Positions 27,104 through 36,033 are shown, counted from the first letter of the stretch. The stretch is DNA of 64,000 nucleotides from Lysobacterales bacterium (GCA_014946745.1 JADCRD010000001.1:1982427-2046426); one strand, 5' to 3'. Numbers and translations: made by a program. Notes: generated by a model from the sequence alone, not told the origin.

Positions 27104-28126
27104 TCAGCCTTCGTTCCAGTACTTGCGCAGCGTCGTCTCGATCAGCGCCGCATCGACGCGCTCGCCCTTGGCCACGCGTTCGGCCAGGGCGAAGCTCGGC
27201 GCGAAGCGCGGTGCACCGTCGAGCGTGCCCTTCAGATGCAGGCCCTGCGGGCGCCACAGCGCGCTGTCGAACAGCGCGCGCACCTGCGCCCAATAGCCTT
27301 GGGTCTTCTGCCAGTACTCACGACCGGCGCTGAAGTCGTGATCGTCGATGCGACGGTAGGTGTTGAGGCCCTGCTCGCGCACCAGCGGACGGATGCGGCC
27401 CTCGCCGTCGTCGATCAGCTTGGTGTTGATCTGCTCATGCGCCCAGCCGTTCGCGGTCAGCACATGGCGGTTGATCGCGCCCATCAGCTGGTAGTCCTCG
27501 CGCGTCGTGTACTCGCGGCGCGGCAACGGCCGCCAGCCGTAGTCGGACTCCCACACCGTTTCGCCGTCACTGTGGCGCCAGTGGCCCAAGCCGCCGTAGC
27601 GCGGCGCATCGTCGACTTCGTAGACCGTCTGCGACCACGCGCTGCGTGCGCGCTCGGCATCGACCGCTTCGGGCACCCAGCGCTGGTCGCCGCGATAGCG
27701 CAGCACCTGGACCGGCTGGTACTGCCAGTCCTGGCGCCAGTGCTTGATCACCTGGCGATCGTCCTCGTCGCCCATCACCAGGATGTGCTGCAGCGAGATG
27801 AAGTCGCCGCGATCCTCGATCACTTCGACCAGCTCGAACGCACCAGAGCGCTCGGCCTTGACGGGCACGTAGCCGGGCTCGAAAGCGACGGTCTCCCGAA
27901 ACGTGAAGTTGACCCGGAACTCGCCGGCCATGGCGAGGATGGCGCGCCGATCGTTCTCGAAGCCGGCGTGGCGAACAGGTTCCGGCTTGGCCGCGCTGCT
28001 CGCGATGGCGGGTGCCGAGCGCGAGGCACGCGTCTCGATGCCTGCGCAGCCGCTGAGCATCAGGGCCGTGAAAACACACAGCAGTGCGCTCGACGCGCGT
28101 CGGAAGAAGTGACTGCAAGGATTCAT
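27104..28126 (-). CDS. DUF6607 family lipoprotein
   Basis: A 340-residue exported protein. The N-terminus has a lipobox (LMLSGCAG, Cys at about residue 27), so the protein should be lipid-anchored. The mature part fits DUF6607: EFRVNFTFRETVAFEPGY, LQHILVMGDEDDRQVIKHWRQDW, VYEVDDAPRYGGLGHW and HVLTANGWAHEQINTKL. The family often sits next to haem receptors, and here it closes the haem operon, so a role in haem handling at the membrane is inferred. Its biochemical activity is unknown. Confidence 0.85.
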   Translation of the reverse strand: MNPCSHFFRRASSALLCVFTALMLSGCAGIETRASRSAPAIASSAAKPEPVRHAGFENDRRAILAMAGEFRVNFTFRETVAFEPGYVPVKAERSGAFELVEVIEDRGDFISLQHILVMGDEDDRQVIKHWRQDWQYQPVQVLRYRGDQRWVPEAVDAERARSAWSQTVYEVDDAPRYGGLGHWRHSDGETVWESDYGWRPLPRREYTTREDYQLMGAINRHVLTANGWAHEQINTKLIDDGEGRIRPLVREQGLNTYRRIDDHDFSAGREYWQKTQGYWAQVRALFDSALWRPQGLHLKGTLDGAPRFAPSFALAERVAKGERVDAALIETTLRKYWNEG

Positions 28127-28295
28127 CGATGACTCCCGGTCGGTGCGCGCGGCGAGCGCGCGATGGAGGAAAGCGAAGACCTTGCGCCCGAACCCACCTC
28201 GTCGATGAAGACGTCGGTGCGGACGCTGTCTCCGCAGGAAGGCAAGTCGATCCGCAGGCTCAAGGCCTGTGGAGAGCGCAGACCTCGTCATGCGC

Positions 28296-28820
28296 TCAGC
28301 GCTGACAGGGCCCGCAGCGGCAGCGCGCGCTCCAGGCGTCGGCGCTGCGCTCGCCGCAGGGCGACATCGCCGCCCAGGGCTCGAAGCGCAGACGCCCGTT
28401 CCAGCGCAGGAACCGACCCACGCGCGCGCGCCACAGCAGCCGCGCCAGCCACGGCGGTCGGCACAGGGGTTCCGCCGCCGCAGTGCGCACGGGCAGACGC
28501 TGGGTGAGCCGCTCCCAGGCGAGGAAGTCGCTGTCCGGCAGCAGGCAAAGCTGCAGCGCGGCCTGCCCCTCCAGGTCGTACAGGCGCAGGGCTTCGCGCG
28601 GGCCATCGGAATCGACCTCACTGATCGCCTGCGCGCGACTCCAGGCGAGCAGAGGCAGCGCGTCCTCGCGCAGCCGCTCGGCGTCCTCGCGTCGATGCAG
28701 ACAGACCACCGGACCGAGAGCGATCAGGCTGGACTCCCAGTCGGCCAATCGCAGCGCGGCCGCGTTCAGCGCGTCGGCTTCGAACGCGCTGGCCTCTGCG
28801 TTATCGGATGCGTCGAACAT
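28296..28820 (-). CDS. HmuS/HutX-like haem-utilisation protein (tentative)
   Basis: A 174-residue cytoplasmic protein without signal or TM segment. The segment GPREALRLYDLEGQAALQLC followed by LLPDSDFLAWERL resembles the conserved strand-loop-helix of HemS/HmuS/ChuX haem-degradation or chaperone proteins (pattern SLxFFDxxGxAVHKV...AW). It is half the length of HmuS, i.e. a single lobe. The Cys-rich end (RCRCGPCQR) is unusual. It lies 41 bases after the TonB receptor in the same operon. The start ATG at 28820 has a GGAG ribosome-binding site. Function is mainly inferred from context. Confidence 0.65.
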   Translation of the reverse strand: MFDASDNAEASAFEADALNAAALRLADWESSLIALGPVVCLHRREDAERLREDALPLLAWSRAQAISEVDSDGPREALRLYDLEGQAALQLCLLPDSDFLAWERLTQRLPVRTAAAEPLCRPPWLARLLWRARVGRFLRWNGRLRFEPWAAMSPCGERSADAWSARCRCGPCQR

Positions 28821-28861
28821 GGTAGGTCTCCGTGCGCCCGCAGGCGCGCAATGCAAGTTCG

Positions 28862-31168
28862 CTAGAAGCTCAGCTCGATCTGTGCGCTGAGGTAACGACC
28901 CGGCGCGGTGTAGCGATCGAGCACCGTGCTGCTGGCCGCGATCTGCGGTACCGCCGCCCAGTCCCAGTACCGGCGATCGGCCAGATTGAAGACGCCGAGG
29001 TTCAGGCGCGCATGCCCGGCGAACTCCAATTCGTAGAGCAGATCGAACACCCCGTAGCCGGGCGCAGCGAAGGCGGGCGTTGCGCCGCCCGTCGCGGCGA
29101 CGGTGCCCGCTTCCCGCTTGCGATCCGCGCCGCGCAGCGCCAGCTCCACCGAGCTGCGCGCACCGCTCCAGCGCAAGCCCAGCACGCCGCTCAGCGGGTC
29201 CACCGAGCTGAGCGGCCGATCCGCCGTGGTGTCTCGGCCTTTGGCGTGCGCCGCGGCAAAGCGCAGCTCGACGTTCTCAAGCGAGGGCCAGACGCTGCCC
29301 AGGGCCCAGCCGCCCTTCAGCTCGAGGCCGTGGATGCGCGCGCGCGAAACGTTCTGCGACTGGAACACCAGCAGGCCAGTCGCGGGGTCGACGCCCACGC
29401 TGCGCAAGGATTCAATGAAGTCGCGGTAGCGGTTGGCGTAGCCCGACAGGGTCCACCAGAAGTCGGCATCGTGCCGGCGCAGGCCCAGTTCGATGCCGTC
29501 CGAGGTCTCGGGCTTCAGGTCCGGATTCGGGATCGCCGTGTAGCCGAACTGCAGATTGGTGAAGCCGAGATTGACGTCGTTGTAGGGCGGCGAACGGAAG
29601 CCCCGCGCATAGCCGGCGAAGGCGCTGTAGCGCTCGCCCAGGCGACGCACCGCGCCGAACTTCGGCGACACCGAGGTCTCGCGCACGTCCGCCAGCGCCA
29701 CACCCGGATTGTCGGCCGCGAAGATCGGATCGCGCTCGGGGTCGAGCGCGTAGTGGTCGATGCGCAGTCCAGGGATGAAACGCCAGGCCGCGTCCGCCGT
29801 TTCGATCTCGTCCTGCAGGTAGAGCCCCGCCGCGGTGGTGCGTGTGACTGGAAAATCGCGCACCGGAAACGCATCGGGCGAGATCGTGGTGCTGACCGCA
29901 CCCGTGAGCCGGTTGATGCTGCGGCCATCGCGCTTCTGGCGAATGTCGCTCAGGCTCAGGTCCACTCCCCAGGTGACGCGGTGCCGCAAGCGGCCCACAG
30001 CGAAGGCCTTGTGGGCGGTGAACTCGGCGCCGTGCACGCGCTGGTCGAAGTTGAACTCGCGCTCGCGGCGGGTCGGGTTGATGGGTCCGCTCGCAGCGAG
30101 GCTGACGCGCTCCTCGAAAGTGCGCTGGGTGGTCTCGCTGTCCTGCCGATAGACCTGCCAGCGCAAGCTGTCGGCCACTGCGCTGTCGAGGTCGCTCCAG
30201 GCATGGCGCAGGCTGAGCCGAGCGCGGGTCTGGCGATCATCGCCCTGCAGGTCGAGCACGCGCACGGGCAGGCCCAAGCCTGATGTGGTGGTACGTGCGC
30301 TGCGCACGTCGGTGAGGGCGCGCGCCTCGTTGCCCTCGACCGTCAGCGTCCAGCGCTGGTCGGCGTCTGGGGCGAAGCCGAGCTTGGCGAGCAGGCTGCT
30401 CTGCGCGGTGTCCTGCGGATTGGAGCGGGTGCGCGCGGCGCCATCGCTGCGGTCTTCGCCCTGATTGCGCGGCTCGCGACCCTCGCGACGATTCAGCACG
30501 GCGAGGCCCGACCAGCGTTCTCCCACAAAGGCCGCGGAGCTGCCGCCGAAGGCACCGGAGTCCTCGCCCGAGGTGCCCATGCGCAGTGCGATGCCGCGGG
30601 TTTCGCCAGGGCGCACCAGGTCTTCGGCATCGACGGTCTGCAGCGCGACGACGCCGCCCAGCGCATCCGAGCCATACAGCGAGGAGCCGGGGCCGCGCAC
30701 GATCTCGATGGCCTTCAGCGTGGCCGGATCGATGCTGATCCGCCCGGCGCTGGAGAAGCTGCCGATAGCGAAGGCATCGGACACGGCAATGCCATCGGTC
30801 TCGATCAGCACGCGGTTGCCTTCGAGTCCGCGAATGCGGACATCGCCGAGGCCGAAGCGGCCGAAGCTCGACCGCACCGACACGCCGGGCTCGTAGCGCA
30901 CGGCGTCGCGCAGGTTCATCGCCAGCTCGCGCTGCAGCTGGGCGCGATCGATCGCGCTGATCACGCTGGGCAGGCTGGCCACTGCGGCCTCGGTCAGGGT
31001 CGCGGAGACGACCACGCGATCCAGACGATCGAAGGAGGCGTCATCGGCCTCCAGGGTCGCGCCGGGAACTGCCTCTGAGGGCAGAGGGAGGGTGAGTGAG
31101 AGCAGCGCAAGCGCCACCGCGCGGCTCAGCGCGGAAGCAGGGAGCGAAAGCAAACGCGGGGTGGACAT
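28862..31168 (-). CDS. TonB-dependent haem/haemoglobin receptor
   Basis: A 768-residue outer-membrane receptor with signal peptide (cleavage near SEA at about residue 33), a TonB-box-like stretch (RVVVSATLTE), a plug domain (NLRDAVRYEPGVSV, GLGDVRIRGLEGNRVLIETDG, IEIVRGPGSSLYGSDALGG) and a 22-strand barrel ending in a terminal Phe (SAQIELSF). The FRSPPYND...NPDLKPE segment corresponds to the FRAP/NPNL boxes of haem receptors. Together with hemP upstream this supports haem or haemoprotein uptake powered by TonB. Expression should be iron-repressed through the promoter before hemP. Confidence 0.93.
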   Translation of the reverse strand: MSTPRLLSLPASALSRAVALALLSLTLPLPSEAVPGATLEADDASFDRLDRVVVSATLTEAAVASLPSVISAIDRAQLQRELAMNLRDAVRYEPGVSVRSSFGRFGLGDVRIRGLEGNRVLIETDGIAVSDAFAIGSFSSAGRISIDPATLKAIEIVRGPGSSLYGSDALGGVVALQTVDAEDLVRPGETRGIALRMGTSGEDSGAFGGSSAAFVGERWSGLAVLNRREGREPRNQGEDRSDGAARTRSNPQDTAQSSLLAKLGFAPDADQRWTLTVEGNEARALTDVRSARTTTSGLGLPVRVLDLQGDDRQTRARLSLRHAWSDLDSAVADSLRWQVYRQDSETTQRTFEERVSLAASGPINPTRREREFNFDQRVHGAEFTAHKAFAVGRLRHRVTWGVDLSLSDIRQKRDGRSINRLTGAVSTTISPDAFPVRDFPVTRTTAAGLYLQDEIETADAAWRFIPGLRIDHYALDPERDPIFAADNPGVALADVRETSVSPKFGAVRRLGERYSAFAGYARGFRSPPYNDVNLGFTNLQFGYTAIPNPDLKPETSDGIELGLRRHDADFWWTLSGYANRYRDFIESLRSVGVDPATGLLVFQSQNVSRARIHGLELKGGWALGSVWPSLENVELRFAAAHAKGRDTTADRPLSSVDPLSGVLGLRWSGARSSVELALRGADRKREAGTVAATGGATPAFAAPGYGVFDLLYELEFAGHARLNLGVFNLADRRYWDWAAVPQIAASSTVLDRYTAPGRYLSAQIELSF

Positions 31169-31314
31169 CCGGACTCCGAAAGTTCAACGGTCGGAGCTGG
31201 CTTACGCGTGTCGCGCTGGCTGGCGTACTGGGGGGTGTATTGAGGTGCGCTGATGAGCGCGCGGATGACGGGCGGGCGCGCCGCGCCTCACGGCGCGGGC
31301 GCTCTCGACCCGCC
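31169..31314. other. hemP-receptor spacer with a short hairpin
   Basis: The 146 bases between hemP and the receptor gene hold a GC-rich hairpin, CCGCGCC (31281-31287) and GGCGCGG (31292-31298), loop TCAC. It could attenuate transcription so that hemP is made in excess of the receptor; that is inferred from position alone. Confidence 0.4.
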
Positions 31315-31533
31315 TTACTTGGTGAGAATCAGCTTGTCGTTCTGGGTCAGTCGCAGGCGGTACTCGTGCTCGCCGTGGCGAATCACCAGCTCACGCCGAC
31401 CGCGCAGCAGCGCGTGGCTGTCGATCACCTCGCGCTGGACGGCGTGCAGGGTGCTTCGAAACGGCAGGGCCGCAGCGCTGGCATCGATCTCGTGGCTGGC
31501 GTGGACATCGGAAACAGCGGGGTTCAAGGTCAT
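31315..31533 (-). CDS. hemP: Hemin uptake protein HemP
   Basis: A 72-residue protein. The C-terminal half LLRGRRELVIRHGEHEYRLR followed by LTQNDKLILTK is the HemP signature (GxxELxIxHxGxxYxLRxTxxxKLILTK). HemP proteins help expression or function of haem receptors, and in some bacteria act as activators of the receptor gene. It is first in the haem operon and closest to the Fur-type promoter. The ATG at 31533 has a GGGAG ribosome-binding site. Confidence 0.93.
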   Translation of the reverse strand: MTLNPAVSDVHASHEIDASAAALPFRSTLHAVQREVIDSHALLRGRRELVIRHGEHEYRLRLTQNDKLILTK

Positions 31534-31574
31534 CGCAGATCTCCCGGTGCGGCGTGAAGGACGCCGTGGCTGCG

Positions 31575-31603
31575 GATGATAATGATTCGCGTTTGCTAGT
31601 CAA
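31575..31603 (-). promoter_or_regulatory. Fur box overlapping the hemP promoter
   Basis: Reading the - strand, TTGACT (31603-31598) and TATCAT (31581-31576) form a -35/-10 pair with 16 bases between. The - strand sequence GCGAATCATTATCATC (31590-31575) matches one arm and the centre of the Fur consensus GATAATGATAATCATTATC and covers the -10 and spacer, so iron-bound Fur would block RNA polymerase. This fits iron-repressed haem uptake. Confidence 0.75.
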
Positions 31604-31951
31604 GCGCTGCGCCTACCGCTCGATACGGCGGACCTTCGCACGCAGTGCGCCTTGCGCAGGCACCCGCGCCGCGGCCGGCGCCCTGAGCGGGTGTCGCACG
31701 CGCATCTGCTTTGGCGCTGGAGGGTTCAACGAGGGCGAGGCTGATCAGACCATCCAGGCCTTGATCCGTGGTCGCGAATCCGGACCCGCACCGGACTCGC
31801 GACGTCTCAGCCACCCCTGGATGGAGTTGTTCGGGCCTTGCCCAAGTTCACACGCAGAGACAACAGATGCACGTCGGCGGTCTGCGGAGCCTTCCCGCCG
31901 CTCGCGCCAGCCGCTACCATCTCGACCCCATCCATCGCGATAGAGCGATAC
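31604..31951. other. Region between hemP promoter and metF, with a nested stem structure
   Basis: No credible gene in this 348-base stretch. The notable content is a two-level inverted repeat: outer CCATCCAGG (31750-31758) with CCTGGATGG (31816-31824), and inner 13-base arms at 31771-31783 and 31791-31803 (12 of 13 paired, seven-base loop). It would be in the metF leader or promoter region. I found no match to the SAH, SAM or cobalamin riboswitch cores that I know. Confidence 0.6.
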
Positions 31952-32785
31952 ATGCCTGCCCTGCCCTCGCTGTCCTTCGAGTTCTTCCCGCCCAAGACCG
32001 ACGAGCAGCGCGGCCAGCTCGATCGAACCGCCGAGAAACTCAAGGAGTACGCGCCGCGCTTCGTGTCGGTCACCTTCGGCGCCGGCGGCTCAACGCTCGC
32101 CTACACCGCCGACACCGTGCGCCGTCTGCACGCGGAGCACGGCCTCGACGCCGCGCCCCATCTCTCCTGCATGGGCGGCACCCGCGACGAGATCCGCGAC
32201 CTGCTCGCCCAGTACCGCGCCGTGGGCTGCCGGCGAATCGTCGCCCTGCGCGGGGACCTGCCCTCGGGCATGGCCCGGCCCGGCGACTTCCGCTACGCCA
32301 GCGAGCTGGTCGAGTTCATTCGCGCGGAAACCGGCGACCATTTCCACATCGAAGTCGCGGCGTACCCGGAAGTGCATCCGCAGGCCGATGACGCGCACAG
32401 CGACCTGCGCCACTTCTGTACCAAGGTGCGGGCCGGCGCCAACTCCGCGATCACCCAGTACTTCTACAACGCCGACGCCTACTTCGCCTTTGTGGATGCG
32501 GTCCGTCGCGAGGGCATCGACATCCCGATCGTGCCGGGCATCATGCCGATCTCGAACTACAGCCAACTGAAGCGCTTTTCGGACATGTGCGGCGCCGAGA
32601 TTCCCCGCTGGATGGCCAAGCGTCTGCAGGCCTATGGCGACGACGCGGCCGCGCTGCGCGAATTCGGCGCCGACGCGGTGGCCCAGCTGTGCCGGCGTCT
32701 GATCGATGGCGGCGCGCCGGAGCTGCACTTCTACTCGCTCAATCTGTCGAAGCCGACGCTGGCGGTGCTGGAGCGCTTGAACTGA
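31952..32785 (+). CDS. metF: Methylenetetrahydrofolate reductase
   Basis: A 277-residue FAD-dependent TIM-barrel enzyme that reduces 5,10-methylene-THF to 5-methyl-THF for methionine synthesis. Visible: LSFEFFPPKTDEQ at the N-terminus (catalytic Glu), FVSVTFGAGGST, HLSCMGGTRDEI, IVALRGDLP, FHIEVAAYPEVHPQA, ITQYFYNADAYFAFVD and PGIMPISNYSQL. Length matches bacterial MetF. The ATG at 31952 has only a weak ribosome-binding site. A large potential stem structure lies about 130 bases upstream. Confidence 0.96.
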   Translation: MPALPSLSFEFFPPKTDEQRGQLDRTAEKLKEYAPRFVSVTFGAGGSTLAYTADTVRRLHAEHGLDAAPHLSCMGGTRDEIRDLLAQYRAVGCRRIVALRGDLPSGMARPGDFRYASELVEFIRAETGDHFHIEVAAYPEVHPQADDAHSDLRHFCTKVRAGANSAITQYFYNADAYFAFVDAVRREGIDIPIVPGIMPISNYSQLKRFSDMCGAEIPRWMAKRLQAYGDDAAALREFGADAVAQLCRRLIDGGAPELHFYSLNLSKPTLAVLERLN

Positions 32786-32804
32786 CAGCCCGAAGGCGCG
32801 GGCA

Positions 32805-34838
32805 TCAGTCCGGGCTGACGGCATCCTCTTCGAAATCCGGCCGCGGCGAAGCCGCTGCCAGCGCTTCCCCCTGCAGATAGTCGACGCCCGCCGCCCACAG
32901 CTCACTGACGGCGCCAACTGCCGCGACTTCATCCACAAGCCACTCGCGGCCGGACACCTGCCAGGCCGATACCGCCGCACCCAGCTCCGCCGCGGCCAGC
33001 CCAAAAAGCACGGAGTGCGCCACGCGCAGGAGCTGGATCGGCCGCTTGCACAGCGCCGACAGCTGGATGAGATCCCAGTGCTGCACGCGGCAGCCCAGCC
33101 GCCAACCGCCGTCGATCAGACGCTGCAGCGTTGCCTCCATTCCCTCAGCCAGCACCTGCTGCGCATCCAGCTCAAGCCGCAGCTCCGCCGTGGCGTCGGG
33201 TCGACGACGCGCTTCGGCTTCCAACCAGGCCAGCTGACGCGCGTCAATGCTGGCCAGATCGACCGGCACCAGCAGCGAACACGAGGCGCCGCGACGCTGC
33301 TGCTCGGCCAAGGTCTCGAAGGCATGGAACAGACAGATGCGATCGAGCACGGCGAGCTGCCCCATTTCGCGCGCGATCGAAAGGTACTCGCGCCGCGGAT
33401 AGCCCTGCAGCGGCGCGCGCAGATCGCGGAGCCGGGCATTCAGCGCATAGGCACTGCGTTCGCCGCGCAGGCGCAGCAGCGGTTGGAACTCGAAGCGCAG
33501 GCTGCCGCCGCGAGCGAGGTCCTGCAGCGCGTGGCGAATGACCAGCACGCGCTCCGGCGGCAGCGCGTCGGGGTCGTTGGAGAGCACGCCCTCCGCACGA
33601 TTGCCGCCCAGCTGGCTGGCGATGCTGACCGCGGCAAAAGCGCTGGCGATCCAGCGCTCGGCATCGGCATCGGCCTGCTGACGAGGCGGTGCCGCGAAGC
33701 CGATGGCCACGCTCAGCCGCAGCGCCTGATCGCCGAGCACGAAGGGCTCAGCCGCCACCGCGTCCAGCAGCTGCTGCAGCAGGGCGCGCACGGCGTCCGC
33801 TTCCGCACGTTCGGTCAGCAGACCGAAGCCCAGTTCCTCCCACAGGCAATAGACATCGCCGGCGCCCAGCGTGGCCTCGATACGCGCGGCCAGCGCGCGC
33901 TCCAGCGCGTGGGTGCCCCCAAGCCCCAGCTGCTCGCGCAGCGCCGCCGCACCGTCCACGCGCAGCGCAGACAGCACGCGCCACTCGGTCGCAGCCGTGG
34001 ACTGGCGCTGGCGCAGGCGCTGCAGGAACTCGCCGCGGCGAAGCCTGGGCCCGGTGGGCAATGGATCGTCTTCGTTACGTTCGGCGTAGGTGCGCGCGCG
34101 CTTGATGCGGCTGCGCACGGCAGCGATCAGCACGCGCGGCCGCACCGGCTTGGTCAGAAAATCGTCGACGCCGAGGCGCAGGGCGTTGTAGCGGGCCTGC
34201 GGGCGCTCCTCGCCGGACAGCACCACAATCTGCAGCTGGTGGGCGGCTTCGGCGCGCAGGCGGCGGGTGATCGCCAGGCCATCGACGCCCGGCATGTACA
34301 GATCGACCAGCACCAGATCGGGCCGCCAGTCGCGCGCGCGCTGCAGCGCTGCTTCGGCATCCGCGAACGTCTCCACCTGCATGCCGACACGCCGCAACAC
34401 CGTGCCCGCAAACAGCCGCGCCTCGGGGTCGTCGTCGATCAGCAGAACGCGGAACGGCGAGCGATCGAGCCCGCGCATCCAGTCGCGCAGACGGTGGGCC
34501 ACCGCCCGCGCGTTGGGCTCTTCAAGAAACAGATCGGCGCCGGCCAGCTCGGCAGGCAAGCGCTGATCGCGCCCGCCCAGAACGATCAGCTGCACCGCCG
34601 ACAGGCGCGCATCCTGGACGCTCAGCCGATCCAAGGCTTCAGCGGTCGCCGCCACCGCCTGCGCGCGCGTCAGCACAATGTCCGGCAGGTCCTGTTTCAG
34701 CGACTCCAGCCAGCTTTCGATCGATTCAACAGTGCGGCAGCGCCACCCGAACGGGGTGAATGCAGCGCTGAGTGACTGCGCGGCGGCCGCCGGCAGCGCG
34801 AACACATCGACGACGTACGCGGGCGATCCATGGCTCAT
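32805..34838 (-). CDS. Pseudo-receiver/receiver/degenerate GGDEF-EAL regulator
   Basis: A 677-residue soluble signalling protein. Order: a receiver-like domain (about 8-120) in which the phospho-acceptor position appears to be Arg (PDIVLTR, R58); a normal receiver domain (about 129-240) with DDD at 135-137, phospho-acceptor D179 (VDLYMPG) and K230 (LTKP); a GGDEF-like domain where GGDEF is replaced by EELGF (334-338); and an EAL-like domain (from about 420) where EAL reads YAL. Both c-di-GMP catalytic sites are lost, so it is probably a phosphorylation-controlled c-di-GMP receptor or scaffold, like FimX in general design. No partner kinase is adjacent. Start at the ATG at 34838. Confidence 0.88.
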   Translation of the reverse strand: MSHGSPAYVVDVFALPAAAAQSLSAAFTPFGWRCRTVESIESWLESLKQDLPDIVLTRAQAVAATAEALDRLSVQDARLSAVQLIVLGGRDQRLPAELAGADLFLEEPNARAVAHRLRDWMRGLDRSPFRVLLIDDDPEARLFAGTVLRRVGMQVETFADAEAALQRARDWRPDLVLVDLYMPGVDGLAITRRLRAEAAHQLQIVVLSGEERPQARYNALRLGVDDFLTKPVRPRVLIAAVRSRIKRARTYAERNEDDPLPTGPRLRRGEFLQRLRQRQSTAATEWRVLSALRVDGAAALREQLGLGGTHALERALAARIEATLGAGDVYCLWEELGFGLLTERAEADAVRALLQQLLDAVAAEPFVLGDQALRLSVAIGFAAPPRQQADADAERWIASAFAAVSIASQLGGNRAEGVLSNDPDALPPERVLVIRHALQDLARGGSLRFEFQPLLRLRGERSAYALNARLRDLRAPLQGYPRREYLSIAREMGQLAVLDRICLFHAFETLAEQQRRGASCSLLVPVDLASIDARQLAWLEAEARRRPDATAELRLELDAQQVLAEGMEATLQRLIDGGWRLGCRVQHWDLIQLSALCKRPIQLLRVAHSVLFGLAAAELGAAVSAWQVSGREWLVDEVAAVGAVSELWAAGVDYLQGEALAAASPRPDFEEDAVSPD

Positions 34839-34863
34839 GAAGGCGGAGTCCAAACGGCAAGAT

Positions 34864-36033
34864 TCAGGGTCGCGCCCAGTCGCGGAGAGTTTGGAAGGCG
34901 CGATCCACCGCCAGGATGTCGAAGGCGCAGTGGCCTTCGCCATCGGGCGGCTGGACGTGCACGCGCTCGCTGCGGCCGGCGGACGCGGCCAGTTCGACAT
35001 AGCGCGAGGCAAAAGGCTCGGGCACGATCGGATCGTAGACGTTCGACTGGATCACCACAGGCGCATCCGGCTTGCCCTGCAGCTCGAAGTTCTGGCGCAG
35101 ATAGGCGGCTGCGACCGGGTTGGCCGCGTAGCGGCGCACGCGGCTGTCAATGTCGGGCACATCGATGCGCTCTGCGTAGCGCACGTCGCGGTTGTCGAGC
35201 GGGAAACCACCGCTGCGCGGAATCAGCTCGCTTAGCACGATATAGCGCAGCAGCAGCGCGCCGGCGAGGTCCTCGCGACGGATGCCGAAGGCCTGGCCGA
35301 TCTGTTCGGCCAGCTCGCGATTGCGCAGCAGCGCGCGCTCGATCAGCGCCTCATCGAGCGCCGGCGGCGCAGCCGGATCGGCCAGGCCGCCCGAGAACTC
35401 GCCGAACAGGCCGGGCAACAGCGCCTCGGCCACCACCAAAGGCGCCAGCACGCCGTCGCGCATCGTCTCTTCAGCCGGGGCGTTGACCCCGCACAGCGAC
35501 AGCCCACCCGCATACGCCTCACCGTGGCGCTCAAGCGTCGCCAGCACGAGATGCCCGCCCATCGACTGGCCGATCAGCCAAGTGTGCTTCACGCCCGGCA
35601 GCTGCCGCAGGACGTGCTGTCGCAGACGCTCGTTGTCTTCCATGGCCTCGGCCACCGCCCAGCCCTGCGTGCGATAGGCGCTGCGCGCGACCGCGAAGCC
35701 CTTGGCCAGCAGCCAGCGGTCGAAGTCGTCCTGCAGCAGCGGAAAGCTGCGCGGCGTGCCGCTCGGCTCGTAGCCGTGCAGGTAGAGCACCAGCTCGCCA
35801 TTCCAGTCGGCGGGCACTTCGAAGCGATAGGCCGCACCGCCCAAGGTGCCGGTCGCCTCGCCCGGAATCGACAGATTGCCGGCCGGCAAAGGCGTCGGCT
35901 CGGGGGCAGCGGCGGGGCGGCGATCGCCGCCTGCCGCGCAGGCCGCAAGGCCCAGAACCGCGAGGCCCAGCAGCAGCCGCGAAAGCCGGCGACCGGTGCC
36001 GGCAAAAAGTCGATGCTCGAAGGGCTGAGGCAT
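34864..36033 (-). CDS. Lipoprotein alpha/beta hydrolase
   Basis: A 389-residue exported protein with a lipobox (LGLAACAAG, Cys near residue 32). The body is an alpha/beta hydrolase: strand and oxyanion region VLYLHGYEPSGTPRS, nucleophile elbow GQSMGGH, an inserted helical lid (about 170-270), a late Asp region (SNVYDPIVPEPFAS) and a C-terminal His (DGEGHCAFD). Esterase, lipase or peptidase activity outside the cytoplasm is inferred. The ATG at 36033 has a GGAG ribosome-binding site; longer in-frame starts add an Arg-rich tail. Confidence 0.88.
   Translation of the reverse strand: MPQPFEHRLFAGTGRRLSRLLLGLAVLGLAACAAGGDRRPAAAPEPTPLPAGNLSIPGEATGTLGGAAYRFEVPADWNGELVLYLHGYEPSGTPRSFPLLQDDFDRWLLAKGFAVARSAYRTQGWAVAEAMEDNERLRQHVLRQLPGVKHTWLIGQSMGGHLVLATLERHGEAYAGGLSLCGVNAPAEETMRDGVLAPLVVAEALLPGLFGEFSGGLADPAAPPALDEALIERALLRNRELAEQIGQAFGIRREDLAGALLLRYIVLSELIPRSGGFPLDNRDVRYAERIDVPDIDSRVRRYAANPVAAAYLRQNFELQGKPDAPVVIQSNVYDPIVPEPFASRYVELAASAGRSERVHVQPPDGEGHCAFDILAVDRAFQTLRDWARP

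Noticed and set aside
28832-30283. 483-residue open frame on the + strand opposite the haem receptor
   Set aside because: Lies fully inside a complete TonB receptor on the other strand and has no domain-like composition.
31554-31943. Possible small gene between hemP and metF
   Set aside because: It covers the Fur-type promoter and the nested stem structure, lacks a ribosome-binding site and has biased composition.
31700-31951. SAH or SAM riboswitch before metF
   Set aside because: None of the conserved core sequences known for these classes was seen; only the nested stem was kept as an unexplained structure.
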